DNA of 27,234 nt from DAOUJI01 sp034422875 (lineage in GTDB: Bacteria; Chloroflexota; Dehalococcoidia; Lucifugimonadales; JAGWBF01): positions 1 to 27,234 of the forward strand of contig DAOUJI010000018.1 in NCBI GenBank assembly GCA_034422875.1, given 5' to 3'. The notes beneath the pieces were generated by a model, which was not told the DNA's origin, searched no databases, and was given only the letters and a program-made list of their open reading frames with translations. The stretch's first letter is position 1, and each line of letters starts with the position of its first letter. This document shows positions 13,922-22,759 of the stretch, one piece after another. The position numbers and the translations under genes were made by a program.

Positions 13922-15274
13922 CTACACGACGACGACAAAAATCCGGTCTCCATCCAGGCGCTCAAGACGTGCGCCGGTTATGCGTCCGACCAAGTCCCTG
14001 TCGCCAGCGGCGCTTACCCTAAGATAGTTGTCGGTAAGTCCGGTTAAGACCGGACCTCCGTCGCTGTTCGTCGCCTGTTCCCACAGGACCGGCCTTACAG
14101 AACCCAACGCCTTCTGTTTGAAGGCCAGTTCGAGGTTTCTGCCCAGATCCAGCATCCTGGCCATACGCCGCTTCTTCACTCCCTCGTCCACCTTTGGCTC
14201 CAGGTATGCGGCGCTGGTGCCGGGTCGAGTGGAGTAGGGGAAGGCATGTATGGACGCCAGTTCCATCCGTTCCGCCAGGTCCAAAGTTTCCGTGAAATCG
14301 GTCTCAACTTCTCCAGGGAAGCCCACGATGACGTCGGCAGTGATGGACACGTTGTCCACTGTGTCCCGAACCATGCGGACGCCATCCATATACTGCCCAG
14401 AGGTGTAGCGGCGCCTCATACGCTTCAGCACAGCGTCGGAGCCGCTTTGGAGGGGCAAATGAAAGTGAGGGCAGAGCCCGGGGTCCTTCCAAAGATCAAG
14501 CAGCGCAGGGGTTATCTCCTGGGGTTGGAGAGAGGACACACGAAGTCGCTCCACTCCCGAGAGGTCCAGGACTGCCTTAATCAGGTAAGTCAAATCGGTT
14601 CCAGCGTCCAGGTCGAACCCGTACGTGCCCAACTGGGTCCCGGTCAGAACGACTTCCTTGCGGCCTTCTTCCACACGCCTCCGGACCTGCTCCACTATTA
14701 CGTCTGGATGGATGCTTCTTTCCCTGCCCCTCACCCTGGGCACGATACAGTAGGCGCACACCTGGTCGCACCCTTCCTGTATCTTCACCATTGCACGGGG
14801 CCGGCACCGTGGCTCGGACTGCAAAGCTGAAGGCTTCTTGGATGTTCCAGGCCCGGTTCCTGAATCGATGACCCGTTGCACGAGGCTGTCCTTGTCCCTG
14901 TTGGACACGACCAGAAGGCGTTCTCCCAGCTTGGCAGCGTCCGACGGCGCTCTTTCGGCGAAGCAGCCGGTCAGCACAACCAGCGGCGAGCGGTTGGAAC
15001 GCAGAGCGGCGCGCGTGGCCTGCCGGGCCTTCTTGTCCGCCGTGTGGGTCACGGTGCAGCTATTGACGACTCGTACGTCGGCCTCATCCCGCCTGCCAAC
15101 CAACGTGTATCCGGCTTCAAGGAACCTTCTGGCAAGCGCCTCGCTGTCCGCCTGGTTCAGCTTGCAACCCTGGGTTTCAATGAAGACGGTCGCCTGTCTT
15201 TCGTGTGTTGAAGCTTTCATTTCGTGGGGACCGGAGTCCATCCGACAGCTTTCTATAGCAGAGTCAACGGCCAT
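13922..15274 (-). CDS. mtaB: tRNA t6A37 methylthiotransferase MtaB
   Basis: 450 aa MiaB-family radical SAM enzyme. MtaB adds a methylthio group to t6A at position 37 of tRNAs reading ANN codons. The N-terminal UPF0004 domain has cluster cysteines C37 (ETQGCKLNQADSE), C73 (NSCTVTHTADKKARQ) and C104 (LTGCFAER). The radical SAM cluster is C168-C172-C175 (GCDQVCAYCIVPRVRGRERS). A C-terminal TRAM-like domain closes the protein. The CTVTHTADKKARQ block and the absence of MiaB's usual N-terminus favour MtaB over MiaB or RimO. The ATG at 15274 has no SD; a TAGAAT -10-like box lies 6 nt upstream, so the mRNA may be leaderless. It is divergent from the CoA-transferase gene and convergent with the MBL gene. 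Confidence 0.92.
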   Translation of the reverse strand: MAVDSAIESCRMDSGPHEMKASTHERQATVFIETQGCKLNQADSEALARRFLEAGYTLVGRRDEADVRVVNSCTVTHTADKKARQATRAALRSNRSPLVVLTGCFAERAPSDAAKLGERLLVVSNRDKDSLVQRVIDSGTGPGTSKKPSALQSEPRCRPRAMVKIQEGCDQVCAYCIVPRVRGRERSIHPDVIVEQVRRRVEEGRKEVVLTGTQLGTYGFDLDAGTDLTYLIKAVLDLSGVERLRVSSLQPQEITPALLDLWKDPGLCPHFHLPLQSGSDAVLKRMRRRYTSGQYMDGVRMVRDTVDNVSITADVIVGFPGEVETDFTETLDLAERMELASIHAFPYSTRPGTSAAYLEPKVDEGVKKRRMARMLDLGRNLELAFKQKALGSVRPVLWEQATNSDGGPVLTGLTDNYLRVSAAGDRDLVGRITGARLERLDGDRIFVVVV

Positions 15275-15280
15275 GCTATC

Positions 15281-15303
15281 ATTCTAATGCGGACGGATAT
15301 AAA
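15281..15303. promoter_or_regulatory. Divergent -10 boxes, mtaB and CoA-transferase
   Basis: Minus strand TAGAAT (15286-15281) sits 6 nt from the mtaB ATG, predicting transcription start at or next to the start codon. Plus strand TATAAA (15298-15303) serves the CoA-transferase gene, which then has a normal leader with AAGGAGA at 15324-15330. The -35 elements are weak on both sides. Confidence 0.4.
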
Positions 15304-15335
15304 GTCCAAGCCAGTCCCATATCAAGGAGAACCCC

Positions 15336-16547
15336 ATGCAGGCTCTGGACGGCATTAAGGTCGTGGAAATATCCCAGGTGTGGGCAGGACCCGGGTTGGG
15401 CATGTATTTGGCCGACCAGGGCGCCGACGTGGTCAAAATCGAGCCTCTCTGGGGCGACGACGCTCGAACAGTTCTTACGCAACCTCCCATGTCCAACGGA
15501 GAGAGCCGGGCCTTCCAGGTGGTCAACCGGAACAAGAGGGGTATGGCCCTGGACATCGCTTCAGACGAGGGACGGGAAGTTGTGCATCAAATGGTGAAGT
15601 CCAGCGACGTGTTCATCCACAACTTCCGTCCGGGGGTCGAGATCAAGCTGGGATACGACTACGACACGCTGAGCCGGCTCAACCCCGGCTTGATATACGC
15701 CGAGCTGGCTGCTTACGGCAAACAAGGCCCCTATTCCCAGTTCCGAGGGTACGACTTGCTGTTCCAGGCCCTGTCCGGCCTGCTGACGAAACGCCATGCG
15801 CCCGACGGCGCTCCCATGTCCAGCGGGGTATGGGCTGCGGACTGCTCCCTTCCCATGGGCATGGCTTATGGAGTGGCGCTGGCGCTCCTGGCCAGGCAAA
15901 AGACGGGACGGGGCCAGAAAGTCGAGGCGTCCCTCCTGCACATGGCCCTGGCAATGCAATCCGTAGACATGGTCCGTGTGGAGACCGAATCCCCCAACAC
16001 CGGGGACACCGACTTCTCTAAACAGGCGCTGTACTCTCCCTACCGGTGCTCTGACGGCCGCTACGTCATCCTGGTGGTGCTCAACACCGGGCAGTTCCAC
16101 CAGCTTTGTAAGGCGATGGAGTTGGAGCATTTGATGGACGACCCGCGCTACAGCGACAACGAGTCCCGAGCCCAGAACAGCGAAGACCTGTACTCTCTGA
16201 TCGACGGCATTATGTCAACGCGCGCCAGGGAAGAATGGCTGGAAACCTTCCGGGTCTTTGACGTGCCCTCCATGCCCATCCTGGAACGGAACGAAGTGTT
16301 CGACCATCCCCAGATGACCGAAAACGAAATGTTCGCATCGGTGCACCATCCCGAGGTGGGGAAGGTGGATATGTTCAACGTGCCGGTCCGTCTATCGGAT
16401 ACACCGGGAGGAATCAAGACACGGGCTCCTCTGCTGGGAGAGCACACTGAAGAGGTGTTGCGAGAGCTGGGTTACAGCGACGCTAAGACGGCGGAGTTGA
16501 GGGCCAAAGGGGTGATACTTCTCGATTCTCCCGCCAGAGCAAGCTAG
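15336..16547 (+). CDS. CaiB/BaiF-family (class III) CoA-transferase
   Basis: 403 aa. Family III CoA-transferases move CoA between carboxylic acids via a catalytic Asp. Signatures: LDGIKVVEISQVWAGPGLGMYLADQGADVVKIEP at the N-terminus, NKRGMALDIASDEGR, HNFRPGVEIKLGYDYDTLSRLNPGLIYAEL, GPYSQFRGYDLLFQALSG, and GVWAADCSLPMGMAYGVALAL, whose Asp aligns with the family's nucleophile. The C-terminal half closes with the interlocking fold motif TRAPLLGEHTEEVLRELGY. Substrates cannot be read from sequence, and the neighbours (mtaB, PAP2 protein) give no hint. The ATG at 15336 has a strong AAGGAGA SD 5 nt upstream. The stop overlaps that of the convergent PAP2 gene at a shared CTAG (16544-16547). Confidence 0.92.
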   Translation: MQALDGIKVVEISQVWAGPGLGMYLADQGADVVKIEPLWGDDARTVLTQPPMSNGESRAFQVVNRNKRGMALDIASDEGREVVHQMVKSSDVFIHNFRPGVEIKLGYDYDTLSRLNPGLIYAELAAYGKQGPYSQFRGYDLLFQALSGLLTKRHAPDGAPMSSGVWAADCSLPMGMAYGVALALLARQKTGRGQKVEASLLHMALAMQSVDMVRVETESPNTGDTDFSKQALYSPYRCSDGRYVILVVLNTGQFHQLCKAMELEHLMDDPRYSDNESRAQNSEDLYSLIDGIMSTRAREEWLETFRVFDVPSMPILERNEVFDHPQMTENEMFASVHHPEVGKVDMFNVPVRLSDTPGGIKTRAPLLGEHTEEVLRELGYSDAKTAELRAKGVILLDSPARAS

Positions 16548-17539
16548 TTGCGGTAGTTCCGCGCCGCCTTGTACCGTCTTCCCAAGAACCCGTCAATCTT
16601 GGCCTTTAGCTTCGACGACCGCCAAGACACATACAAGGAAGATCTCAAGTCGCGTCGTTGCGGTTCGGACCTGACCATATCCCTCCAGGACTGGGCTTTC
16701 AGCCCTAGAACGTATCCGTTCACTGACGCATACACCCTTTGGGGATACCTTCGTAGAGGAACGGCGGAACTCAGATAGTGGGCCCTCATCTTCATCAACG
16801 CCCAGTGAATGGACAGGGAGAGTATGGCCACAGCGGCGCCGCCGAGAGCGTCCACCATATAGTGGTTGCCGGTCAGGACTATCGCAAAGAATGTCAACAC
16901 CGGATACAGGACACCGAAAACCTTCAACAGCTTGGATTTGGTGCCCAGGAATATGATCCCGAACATCACTGTCCAACCGAAATGGAGGCTTGGCATGGCG
17001 GCGAATACGTTGAAGTAGACCGCCGTGTCCCTGCTGCCGTACCAGGAGTGACCTATCCACCAAGCCGGTCCCAGGTTGCGAATGGAATCAACAAAGCCGT
17101 ACTCAGGTATGAACCGAGGCGGGGCAAGAGGATAAAGGGCAAATCCCAGGAGGGCAATCAAGAAGCTTATCAGCACCACGTTCCTGTAGTGGAGGTACTT
17201 CTTCCGGTCAAACACGTAGAAGAGAATGGCGGAGGCTCCGATAATGGGCCCGAAGGTGAGCACATACGCCCAGTTCATGAATATGGCGACACCCTTGGCG
17301 TTTTCCAGTATCCAGGCCTGCCAGGCCACCTCTCTGAAGATTCCCACGGCCATTTCGAAGTCGACGACCTTCACCGCGTTCTCGAAGGACATCGTCTCTA
17401 TATTTGGCAGCAGGAATTTGCGTATGAACATGTAAACGAAGTAGGCCCCCATCACCAGACCGACCTCGCGCATCAGCCTGTAGGGGCCACTCTCGTCTTG
17501 GAACCGAGCCAGCAGAGACCTACGCTCCTTCATCGACAC
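16544..17539 (-). CDS. PAP2_3-type membrane phosphatase/phosphotransferase
   Basis: 331 aa with about six TM helices and a basic cytosolic tail of about 75 residues. PAP2 features: FALYPLAPPRFIPEYGFVDS, AAMPSLHFGW (PSLH motif) and TGNHYMVDALGGA, whose His and Asp complete the site. The APPR...GFVDS block and HxxxD pattern are those of the PAP2_3 subgroup, which includes inositol-phosphorylceramide-synthase (AUR1)-like proteins. It probably handles a lipid phosphate or phospholipid headgroup at the outer membrane face. The first 20 bp overlap the radical SAM gene end, so the two are translated from one mRNA. Start is GTG 17539 or the ATG at 17533. Confidence 0.83.
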   Translation of the reverse strand: MSMKERRSLLARFQDESGPYRLMREVGLVMGAYFVYMFIRKFLLPNIETMSFENAVKVVDFEMAVGIFREVAWQAWILENAKGVAIFMNWAYVLTFGPIIGASAILFYVFDRKKYLHYRNVVLISFLIALLGFALYPLAPPRFIPEYGFVDSIRNLGPAWWIGHSWYGSRDTAVYFNVFAAMPSLHFGWTVMFGIIFLGTKSKLLKVFGVLYPVLTFFAIVLTGNHYMVDALGGAAVAILSLSIHWALMKMRAHYLSSAVPLRRYPQRVYASVNGYVLGLKAQSWRDMVRSEPQRRDLRSSLYVSWRSSKLKAKIDGFLGRRYKAARNYRN

Positions 17540-18758
17540 CTGCCTTCACCTTGGCCCGGGCTATTATCCGGTCGTCGACCATCGGGATCCCCGCAGCAGG
17601 CTTGTGGCCGTTGGACCTCTTGAACTGAAGCGGTCCCCGCTTTTGGGCGGCCTTACTCTCCAGGTATACGTTGCAGTCCATGCACCCAACGTATTTCTGA
17701 GGCTTGAAGTTTTCCTGGAACAGGCCCCGCGCCGTCACGTAGTCCTCGTTGTTCCATATCTCCTTGATGGAATTGGCCTGTACACTTCCGAAGTCGTCTG
17801 CGGCGTCGGTCAGGTAGCAGCAAGGCGCGTACCCGCCGTCCCAATTGACGACTCCACTGCGCCACAACCTCCAGCAACGTGCGCCGCTTTCCTTGTAAGG
17901 CTTGTCGAAGGGATTGTCTCTTGTGAAGTCCCGGTTGTTCACCGGAAGCCACTTCTCCGCCAGATCGGGGTCATCCTCTCCGTGGGGGAAGTCCACCTTC
18001 TTGAAAACGATGTCGTCCACACCCAGTTCCACCGCCATCCGTCTGGCTTCCGGAATCTGGTGCTCGTTCTGCTTCATTACGATGAACTGCCACTCGACGT
18101 GGGGTGTCTTGACTCCCATCCGGGCCTTGGTTTCAGATATGAGCTTGATGTTGTCCAACACCCGGTGCAAATATCCGCCTACGCGGTAGACCTCGTAGAC
18201 TTCCTGGGTGGTCCCGTCCAAGGAGACGATCAAGCCATCCAGCCCGGATGCCACCAGCCGTTCGGCCATATCCTGGTTCAAGGGCTTGTTCAAGTTGGAG
18301 CTGGTGACTGTTCCAATACGGGCGTCGTGGGCGTACCTGATGAACTTATCTATCTCTTTGTTCAAGAAGGGCTCACCCCAGCTGTATAGGCTGAGCCAGA
18401 TGCAGTAGTCTTTAATCTCGTCGATGACCTTCTTGTAGAGGTCGAAGTGCATGACGCCCTTATCACGATTGACAGTCCCAAGACCGGTGTGACACAGGGG
18501 ACATTTGAGCTGGCAGATGTTGGTGGTGTCCAACTCCCATTCGTAAGGGTATCCTGACACCTTCTTGGCGCCGAACCTGAGTTGGGCCTCTATCTTGAAG
18601 AAGTTGGCGGCCTTCTTCCAGGTGAAGTAGTCGATCGCCATATCGAACCGGCGGTCTACTCGTTCGCTAATCAACGACCCAGCAGTGCCGCCGTTCATAT
18701 GGAACCGTCTGTCCATCCCGGTTATGAGCTTCAGGGCCAGTGCACGTCGCCAGTTCAA
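17520..18758 (-). CDS. Radical SAM/SPASM enzyme
   Basis: 412 aa. Radical SAM cluster C82-x3-C86-x2-C89 in NICQLKCPLCHTGLG. The partial TIM barrel shows LYSWGEPFLNKEI (GEP motif) and GLDGLIVSLDG. The C-terminal SPASM-like region has CWRLWRSGVVNWDGGYAPCC and later FGSVQANSIKEIWNN and VGCMDCNVY, so one or two auxiliary 4Fe-4S clusters are expected. SPASM enzymes modify peptides, proteins or small molecules; the substrate here is unknown. A TTG start at 18758 immediately follows an in-frame TAA, so no upstream start is possible. No recognisable precursor peptide is adjacent. Overlap with the PAP2 gene suggests a lipid or cell-envelope substrate (inference). A strong promoter lies about 190 bp upstream. 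Confidence 0.88.
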   Translation of the reverse strand: MNWRRALALKLITGMDRRFHMNGGTAGSLISERVDRRFDMAIDYFTWKKAANFFKIEAQLRFGAKKVSGYPYEWELDTTNICQLKCPLCHTGLGTVNRDKGVMHFDLYKKVIDEIKDYCIWLSLYSWGEPFLNKEIDKFIRYAHDARIGTVTSSNLNKPLNQDMAERLVASGLDGLIVSLDGTTQEVYEVYRVGGYLHRVLDNIKLISETKARMGVKTPHVEWQFIVMKQNEHQIPEARRMAVELGVDDIVFKKVDFPHGEDDPDLAEKWLPVNNRDFTRDNPFDKPYKESGARCWRLWRSGVVNWDGGYAPCCYLTDAADDFGSVQANSIKEIWNNEDYVTARGLFQENFKPQKYVGCMDCNVYLESKAAQKRGPLQFKRSNGHKPAAGIPMVDDRIIARAKVKAGVDEGA

Positions 18759-18953
18759 TTACCCATCCCTGCATATAACGAAAGACGGAGACTATGGCGC
18801 CTGGCTTGAACCGGACGCACCGGCTCCCCATGTCTCCGCCTTCTCCCGCTAGGTTGTTTCTCTATCCCATCTCCGGCTGCCGACTGCAAAGGAATCCGCG
18901 CTTTCCAGCCCGTGGAACACCTGATATCGGAGCGGCCCTTTCTATAGGGCACA

Positions 18954-18982
18954 AGTATATTTTGGCCCAATTTCGTTGTCAA
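18954..18982 (-). promoter_or_regulatory. Near-consensus promoter of the radical SAM/PAP2 operon
   Basis: Minus strand: TTGACA (18982-18977), exactly 17 bp, then TATACT (18959-18954). This is the best sigma-70-type match in the window (11 of 12 bases). It predicts transcription from about 18947 and a leader of about 190 nt before the TTG at 18758. That 18759-19038 gap holds no other gene I can support. Confidence 0.7.
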
Positions 18983-19038
18983 TCAGTTGTTCCACATCAT
19001 CTTCAGCGCTTCTGATGCGACTTCCCGGAGGCCAAGCC

Positions 19039-20511
19039 TCAAGCTACGCTTTCAACCTCCAGACCCTCGGTTTCCTCAACGTCTTCCGTCCGCATCAGCA
19101 GCGTCGGCAGAATCGCAACCAGAGACAAAATGCCAATGATCGTGAACATGTCCTGAAACACTGTGACTCCAGCTTCTATTTGGGTGTCCCGAAAGGTTTC
19201 GTCCACTATCGTCACGTCGGATGTCAGGCTGTAGAAATGCTCTATTCCCCAAGCGGACAGGGCCGCCAACCCCAACGCCATACCCACCATCCTCGACGCC
19301 GTAACCAATGAGGCGGCGGCGCCCCAATAGTGACTGGGAGATGCGCTAAGTGCGGACACGCTGATGGGAGGGATGACCAGACCAAACCCAAGACCTGCCA
19401 AAGCCAATGGCACGGACAACCTGATTTCTTCCACCTCGGTGCCCCAACCGCTCATAAGCAGCAGGCCCACTCCCATAAATCCCAGGCCGGTTATGCACAC
19501 CGCCCTCACCCCAGTCCAGCGCAGAATATATCCTCCCACCACAGCCCCCACCGGAATAGCCGCCGTAAGCCGGACCAGATGCAAAGCGCTGTCCCATGCG
19601 CTCTTCTCCATGACCGTGGCTGCCATAAGGGGCACGGAGACGAGGGCAATAATAAGAGCGACTCCCACCATGAATTGGGTGATGTTGGCCGACACAAAAG
19701 CCCTGGAACTGTAAAGGAAAGACGCCAACAGCGGTTGGGCAGCCCGCCTCTCCACTACAATCAAAACGACTACCAGGGCGACCCCCAAACCGGCCATCAG
19801 ATAGGGAATGATTGACTCTGCTGAAAAGATGCTTCTCTGGGACAACGCCAGGGTCAGGACCGTAAGCGCCCCTCCCAGGGCCAACGCTCCAACGTAGTCC
19901 ATCTTTGCCGAGGGGTTGGGACGGTTCGTAAGTATGAACAGGAGGGCTATCAGCATAAAGCTCTGAGGAATGTCCAGCCAGAATATCCACCGCCAGCCAA
20001 TCCATTCGATGATGGCTCCACCATATAAGGGTCCCAATACGGACCCCGCCTCAGCAGAGGCCGCCACCAGACCCAGCGCCACACCCCTCTTCTCCGGAGA
20101 CACGGCTCCTACGGCCATGGCAAGCCCGATGGGCACAGTCGCTCCCCCTCCTATAGCCTGGAGCACCCTGGCGGACACAATCCAGGAGAAGTCGGGAGCG
20201 ACCGCCACCAACGCCGACCCAATGGAAAACAGGACCAGGGCAGCCTGGAACATCCTGACCCTGCCATAGACGTCGGACAGCCGCCCGGCCAACGGCATGG
20301 CCACCGTATAGCCCACCAGATACGCAGTAACTATCCATGCCGCTTTGTCCAGTTCGGTAAGGGGAATCTCGACGTCGACCATTACGCTGGGGAGCGCGGC
20401 GACCACAACGGTCTGGTCCAGAGCCGTGGAAAAAACCCCCAAGCAAAGAATCCCCAGGACAACCGTTGGGGACGACCTAAGAGAGTCGAGGCTCGACTTT
20501 GCGACGCTCAC
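19039..20511 (-). CDS. MFS transporter, DHA2 (EmrB/QacA) family, 14 TM; P55-like
   Basis: 490 aa. Motif C-like FSTALDQTVVVAALPSV in TM1 (DxTIVxxALP type) and motif A AGRLSDVYGRVRMF identify the 14-TM DHA2 drug:proton antiporter group. RVLQAIGGGATVPIGLAM and AEAGSVLGPLYGGAIIEWIGWRWIFWLDIP are also typical. It starts at a GTG that overlaps the stop of the LppX/LprG-like gene by 4 bp (GTGA, 20511-20508), so the two are translationally coupled. In mycobacteria the DHA2 protein P55 (Rv1410c) is encoded directly after lprG and exports triacylglycerides/lipids with it. The same order here suggests lipid rather than drug export (inference). Confidence 0.87.
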   Translation of the reverse strand: MSVAKSSLDSLRSSPTVVLGILCLGVFSTALDQTVVVAALPSVMVDVEIPLTELDKAAWIVTAYLVGYTVAMPLAGRLSDVYGRVRMFQAALVLFSIGSALVAVAPDFSWIVSARVLQAIGGGATVPIGLAMAVGAVSPEKRGVALGLVAASAEAGSVLGPLYGGAIIEWIGWRWIFWLDIPQSFMLIALLFILTNRPNPSAKMDYVGALALGGALTVLTLALSQRSIFSAESIIPYLMAGLGVALVVVLIVVERRAAQPLLASFLYSSRAFVSANITQFMVGVALIIALVSVPLMAATVMEKSAWDSALHLVRLTAAIPVGAVVGGYILRWTGVRAVCITGLGFMGVGLLLMSGWGTEVEEIRLSVPLALAGLGFGLVIPPISVSALSASPSHYWGAAASLVTASRMVGMALGLAALSAWGIEHFYSLTSDVTIVDETFRDTQIEAGVTVFQDMFTIIGILSLVAILPTLLMRTEDVEETEGLEVESVA

Positions 20512-21278
20512 TGCCCAGAGGCTATGTCCGGAAGTTGAATGTCGACCGGAGCGTTGATGCTGCCGATGGTCAGAAAACGGACAGTCTCTGGCGCGTCATC
20601 GTCGAAAATTTGGCCCGCTATTCTTATCTGCCGCATCGTATGGTCGGTCTCGTGGACCCATAAACTCAACGTGACGGCATACCCAGGGTCCGCTGATGTA
20701 ATGAGGCTCGACAAATCCTCGGAACTTACATTGCCATCGAATCGGATCGTCCCAACACCTTCCAAGGTCTCCTTGCCTGTAATGGACAAGTCTTCGATGA
20801 CGGGCACGAGGTCACTCAAAGTCATGCCAATCCCACCGAAGTCGAACGGGACCTGGTCCAGCGGTATAGGGGCCCAGGGCGCATCCTTCGCGAATTTCAT
20901 GAACGCCTGGTCTCCGACCGCCATCATTTCGATTTGGACAAACCCAAAACCGGGAGCCACTACGTCCACCAGCATCCGGAAACTGTCGGGAGCCTTGATT
21001 TCTCCATCGATGCTCTTCAAGGTGTTTCCAAAAAACTTGCCGCCTGATTCGAATTCGTCGACCAAGTGGAACGTGGCCGTTGAGATTGAGGCCAACTTCT
21101 CCCTGACACTGACCAACAGGTCTTCCAACGTCAACTCCGGAGTTGGCGTGGGGACTGACGTTGCCGTAGGGTCCGGCGTGTCGGTGGACGCCGGTTCCGA
21201 TTCACACGCGGCGGCTAGAAACAGAAAACCTGTCATCAATGCGACAATCGCTAACGGGCGGAGGAATGTCTTGGCCAA
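20508..21278 (-). CDS. LppX/LprAFG-type lipoprotein (LprG-like lipid carrier)
   Basis: About 256 aa. Lipoprotein signal with lipobox LAAAC (Cys25), then a Thr/Pro-rich linker, then a domain of about 200 aa. Blocks such as ISTATFHLVDEF near the start, VDGEIKAP-like IDGEIKAPDSFRM, later VGTIRFDGNVSSEDLSSLI and ending VRFLTIGSINAPVDIQLP resemble the LppX_LprAFG fold (half-barrel related to LolA/LolB) that holds a lipid in a hydrophobic cavity. Start is TTG 21278, chosen because AAGGAG lies 6 nt upstream and overlaps the TAA of the preceding gene. The longer frame to 21332 would overlap that gene and hide the signal peptide. It is followed by a 4-bp-overlapping DHA2 transporter gene. The family call is moderate, but strengthened by context. 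Confidence 0.75.
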   Translation of the reverse strand: MAKTFLRPLAIVALMTGFLFLAAACESEPASTDTPDPTATSVPTPTPELTLEDLLVSVREKLASISTATFHLVDEFESGGKFFGNTLKSIDGEIKAPDSFRMLVDVVAPGFGFVQIEMMAVGDQAFMKFAKDAPWAPIPLDQVPFDFGGIGMTLSDLVPVIEDLSITGKETLEGVGTIRFDGNVSSEDLSSLITSADPGYAVTLSLWVHETDHTMRQIRIAGQIFDDDAPETVRFLTIGSINAPVDIQLPDIASGQ

Positions 21279-21288
21279 ATTCGTCTCC

Positions 21289-22752
21289 TTATCTCCAGGA
21301 CCATACGGCCAGCGGAGAGGCGGCAATCTCACGAGGAACAGAGCCCTCTTTCACATCAATTACATACACGTGGTCCACGTTGGGTGAAGACCCGTTCCTG
21401 CGCACTTCACCGGCATCTGTGGTCCCACTGAACAGGATTTGCGTCCCGTCAGGCGACCAGACCGAGTTGGACAGGGCGTATTGGTCGAAAAAGGTCAACA
21501 AAGTGAGAAAGTCCACCGACGGCACGAACTCGACCATCTTGATGGGTTCGCCTCCAGCCACGTCCAAATACTTCCACGTGAAAGTCTGAGCTATCTGGTC
21601 GAACGCCACGTAGACGATCTTGTCTCCTGTTGGCGACCAGAAGAAGGACAGGAAGGGCTCGCTGACCGCTATTCTTGAGGTCGCCCCGTCGCCGGTGACG
21701 AGAACCATGCGGTCATATATCTGGCTGGTGGTCGCAAGGCTCTCAGCCGCCGCGAGATGGGCCCCGGCCGGGGACCACATGAGCGCAGAAGACGGGCCGA
21801 TGTCGGCGACTGCCCTGACCTCATCCGATGGATTGTTCAGGTCACCAATGAAAAGGGCCTGAGAACCCGACGCAAGGTCCCGGCCTGCGTAGGCGAATCT
21901 ACTCCCGTCGGGAGACACTGCCGGCGTCTTGAAACCGTACCCGGCGGAGCCGATGTTTTCCGGGACGCCAAACTCTCCCTGAACGTACGTCGACTTCAGC
22001 AGTTCCTCCCCAAGGTGGAAGACTGCAACCTCTCCTTCCGAGCTGAAGGAGAAGTACAGAGGACTCCCCGAAAGCACTCCTGTGGCCGGGGCTGAACCGT
22101 CGGACGCCGCGGCGAACAACGTCAACACGGTCGGTTCGGCGGCCAGGAAAGTGATGTTTGCGCTGTCGGGCGTCCAGTAGAGATAATGCGGCGCACCTCT
22201 GGCAATTGAGGGCGTATTGGGCTGATTGGCATACACCCTCGTGGACCCGCCGTCGGCCACGTCAATCACCTCCACCGACAACCGGGCATCGGAGCCGCTA
22301 ACGGCGACAAGAGAGGCGGCGATCTTGGAGCTGTCGGGCGACCAGGTGGGCCAGGCGTAGAAGAGCTGGGTCTGGGCTGTCTGACCCAACACGGGGCCCG
22401 CCGACCCAACCCGCAGGTCTGTGTTGGTCAGCCTGGATACATCGGTTCCATCTGGGTTGACGGTAAACAGGTTGCCGTCGTTGCCGACGTAGGCTATTCG
22501 GTTCAAGCTAGCTCCTGGCGTGTCTATCCCCGAGAAAGGCTCGGCGGTGCGGGTTGTTGGAACATCGTTCTCCGGTGGCGTCGCCGTTGCCCCGGGCCTG
22601 TCCGTCCTTTGGCTTTCACAAGCTGCGATGGATACGACGAGCAGCGCAGCCGCCACAACCGCCATGCCCAGGGTTCGTTTCCGACTCACAGACGACCGGG
22701 CAACATTATCCGCCTTTTCCAAGTCCATATCAAACGTCAAAAAGAAGCGCAA
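21289..22752 (-). CDS. Beta-propeller (TolB/PD40-like) lipoprotein
   Basis: 487 aa. A hydrophobic signal ends in lipobox SIAAC (Cys45) and is followed by a linker of about 30 residues. The rest consists of repeated blades with PD40/WD40-like phrases: IAYVGNDGNLFTVNPDGTD, YAWPTWSPDSSKIAAS, YLYWTPDSANITF, PAVSPDGSRFAYAG, LMWSPAGAHLAA, FFWSPTGDKIVYV and SVWSPDGTQILFSG, which suggests six or seven blades. Such surface propellers usually bind proteins or polysaccharides; no catalytic site is seen. Start is uncertain: TTG 22752 or ATG 22728, neither with a clear SD. It starts just after the Gfo/Idh stop and ends in the SD of the LppX-like gene, so it is part of the operon. Confidence 0.85.
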   Translation of the reverse strand: MRFFLTFDMDLEKADNVARSSVSRKRTLGMAVVAAALLVVSIAACESQRTDRPGATATPPENDVPTTRTAEPFSGIDTPGASLNRIAYVGNDGNLFTVNPDGTDVSRLTNTDLRVGSAGPVLGQTAQTQLFYAWPTWSPDSSKIAASLVAVSGSDARLSVEVIDVADGGSTRVYANQPNTPSIARGAPHYLYWTPDSANITFLAAEPTVLTLFAAASDGSAPATGVLSGSPLYFSFSSEGEVAVFHLGEELLKSTYVQGEFGVPENIGSAGYGFKTPAVSPDGSRFAYAGRDLASGSQALFIGDLNNPSDEVRAVADIGPSSALMWSPAGAHLAAAESLATTSQIYDRMVLVTGDGATSRIAVSEPFLSFFWSPTGDKIVYVAFDQIAQTFTWKYLDVAGGEPIKMVEFVPSVDFLTLLTFFDQYALSNSVWSPDGTQILFSGTTDAGEVRRNGSSPNVDHVYVIDVKEGSVPREIAASPLAVWSWR

Positions 22753-22759
22753 CCAGGTC

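Noticed and set aside
17604..18389. 261-aa plus-strand ORF opposite the radical SAM gene
   Set aside because: It is the antisense of a clearly conserved gene, with no family motif, SD or promoter.
18755..18982. 75-aa ORF upstream of the radical SAM gene (possible precursor peptide)
   Set aside because: It would start inside the -35 element, upstream of the predicted transcription start, has no SD, and has an arginine-rich composition typical of a shadow frame.
21279..21332. N-terminal extension of the LppX-like lipoprotein
   Set aside because: It would overlap the upstream gene and bury the signal peptide; the TTG at 21278 has AAGGAG at ideal spacing.
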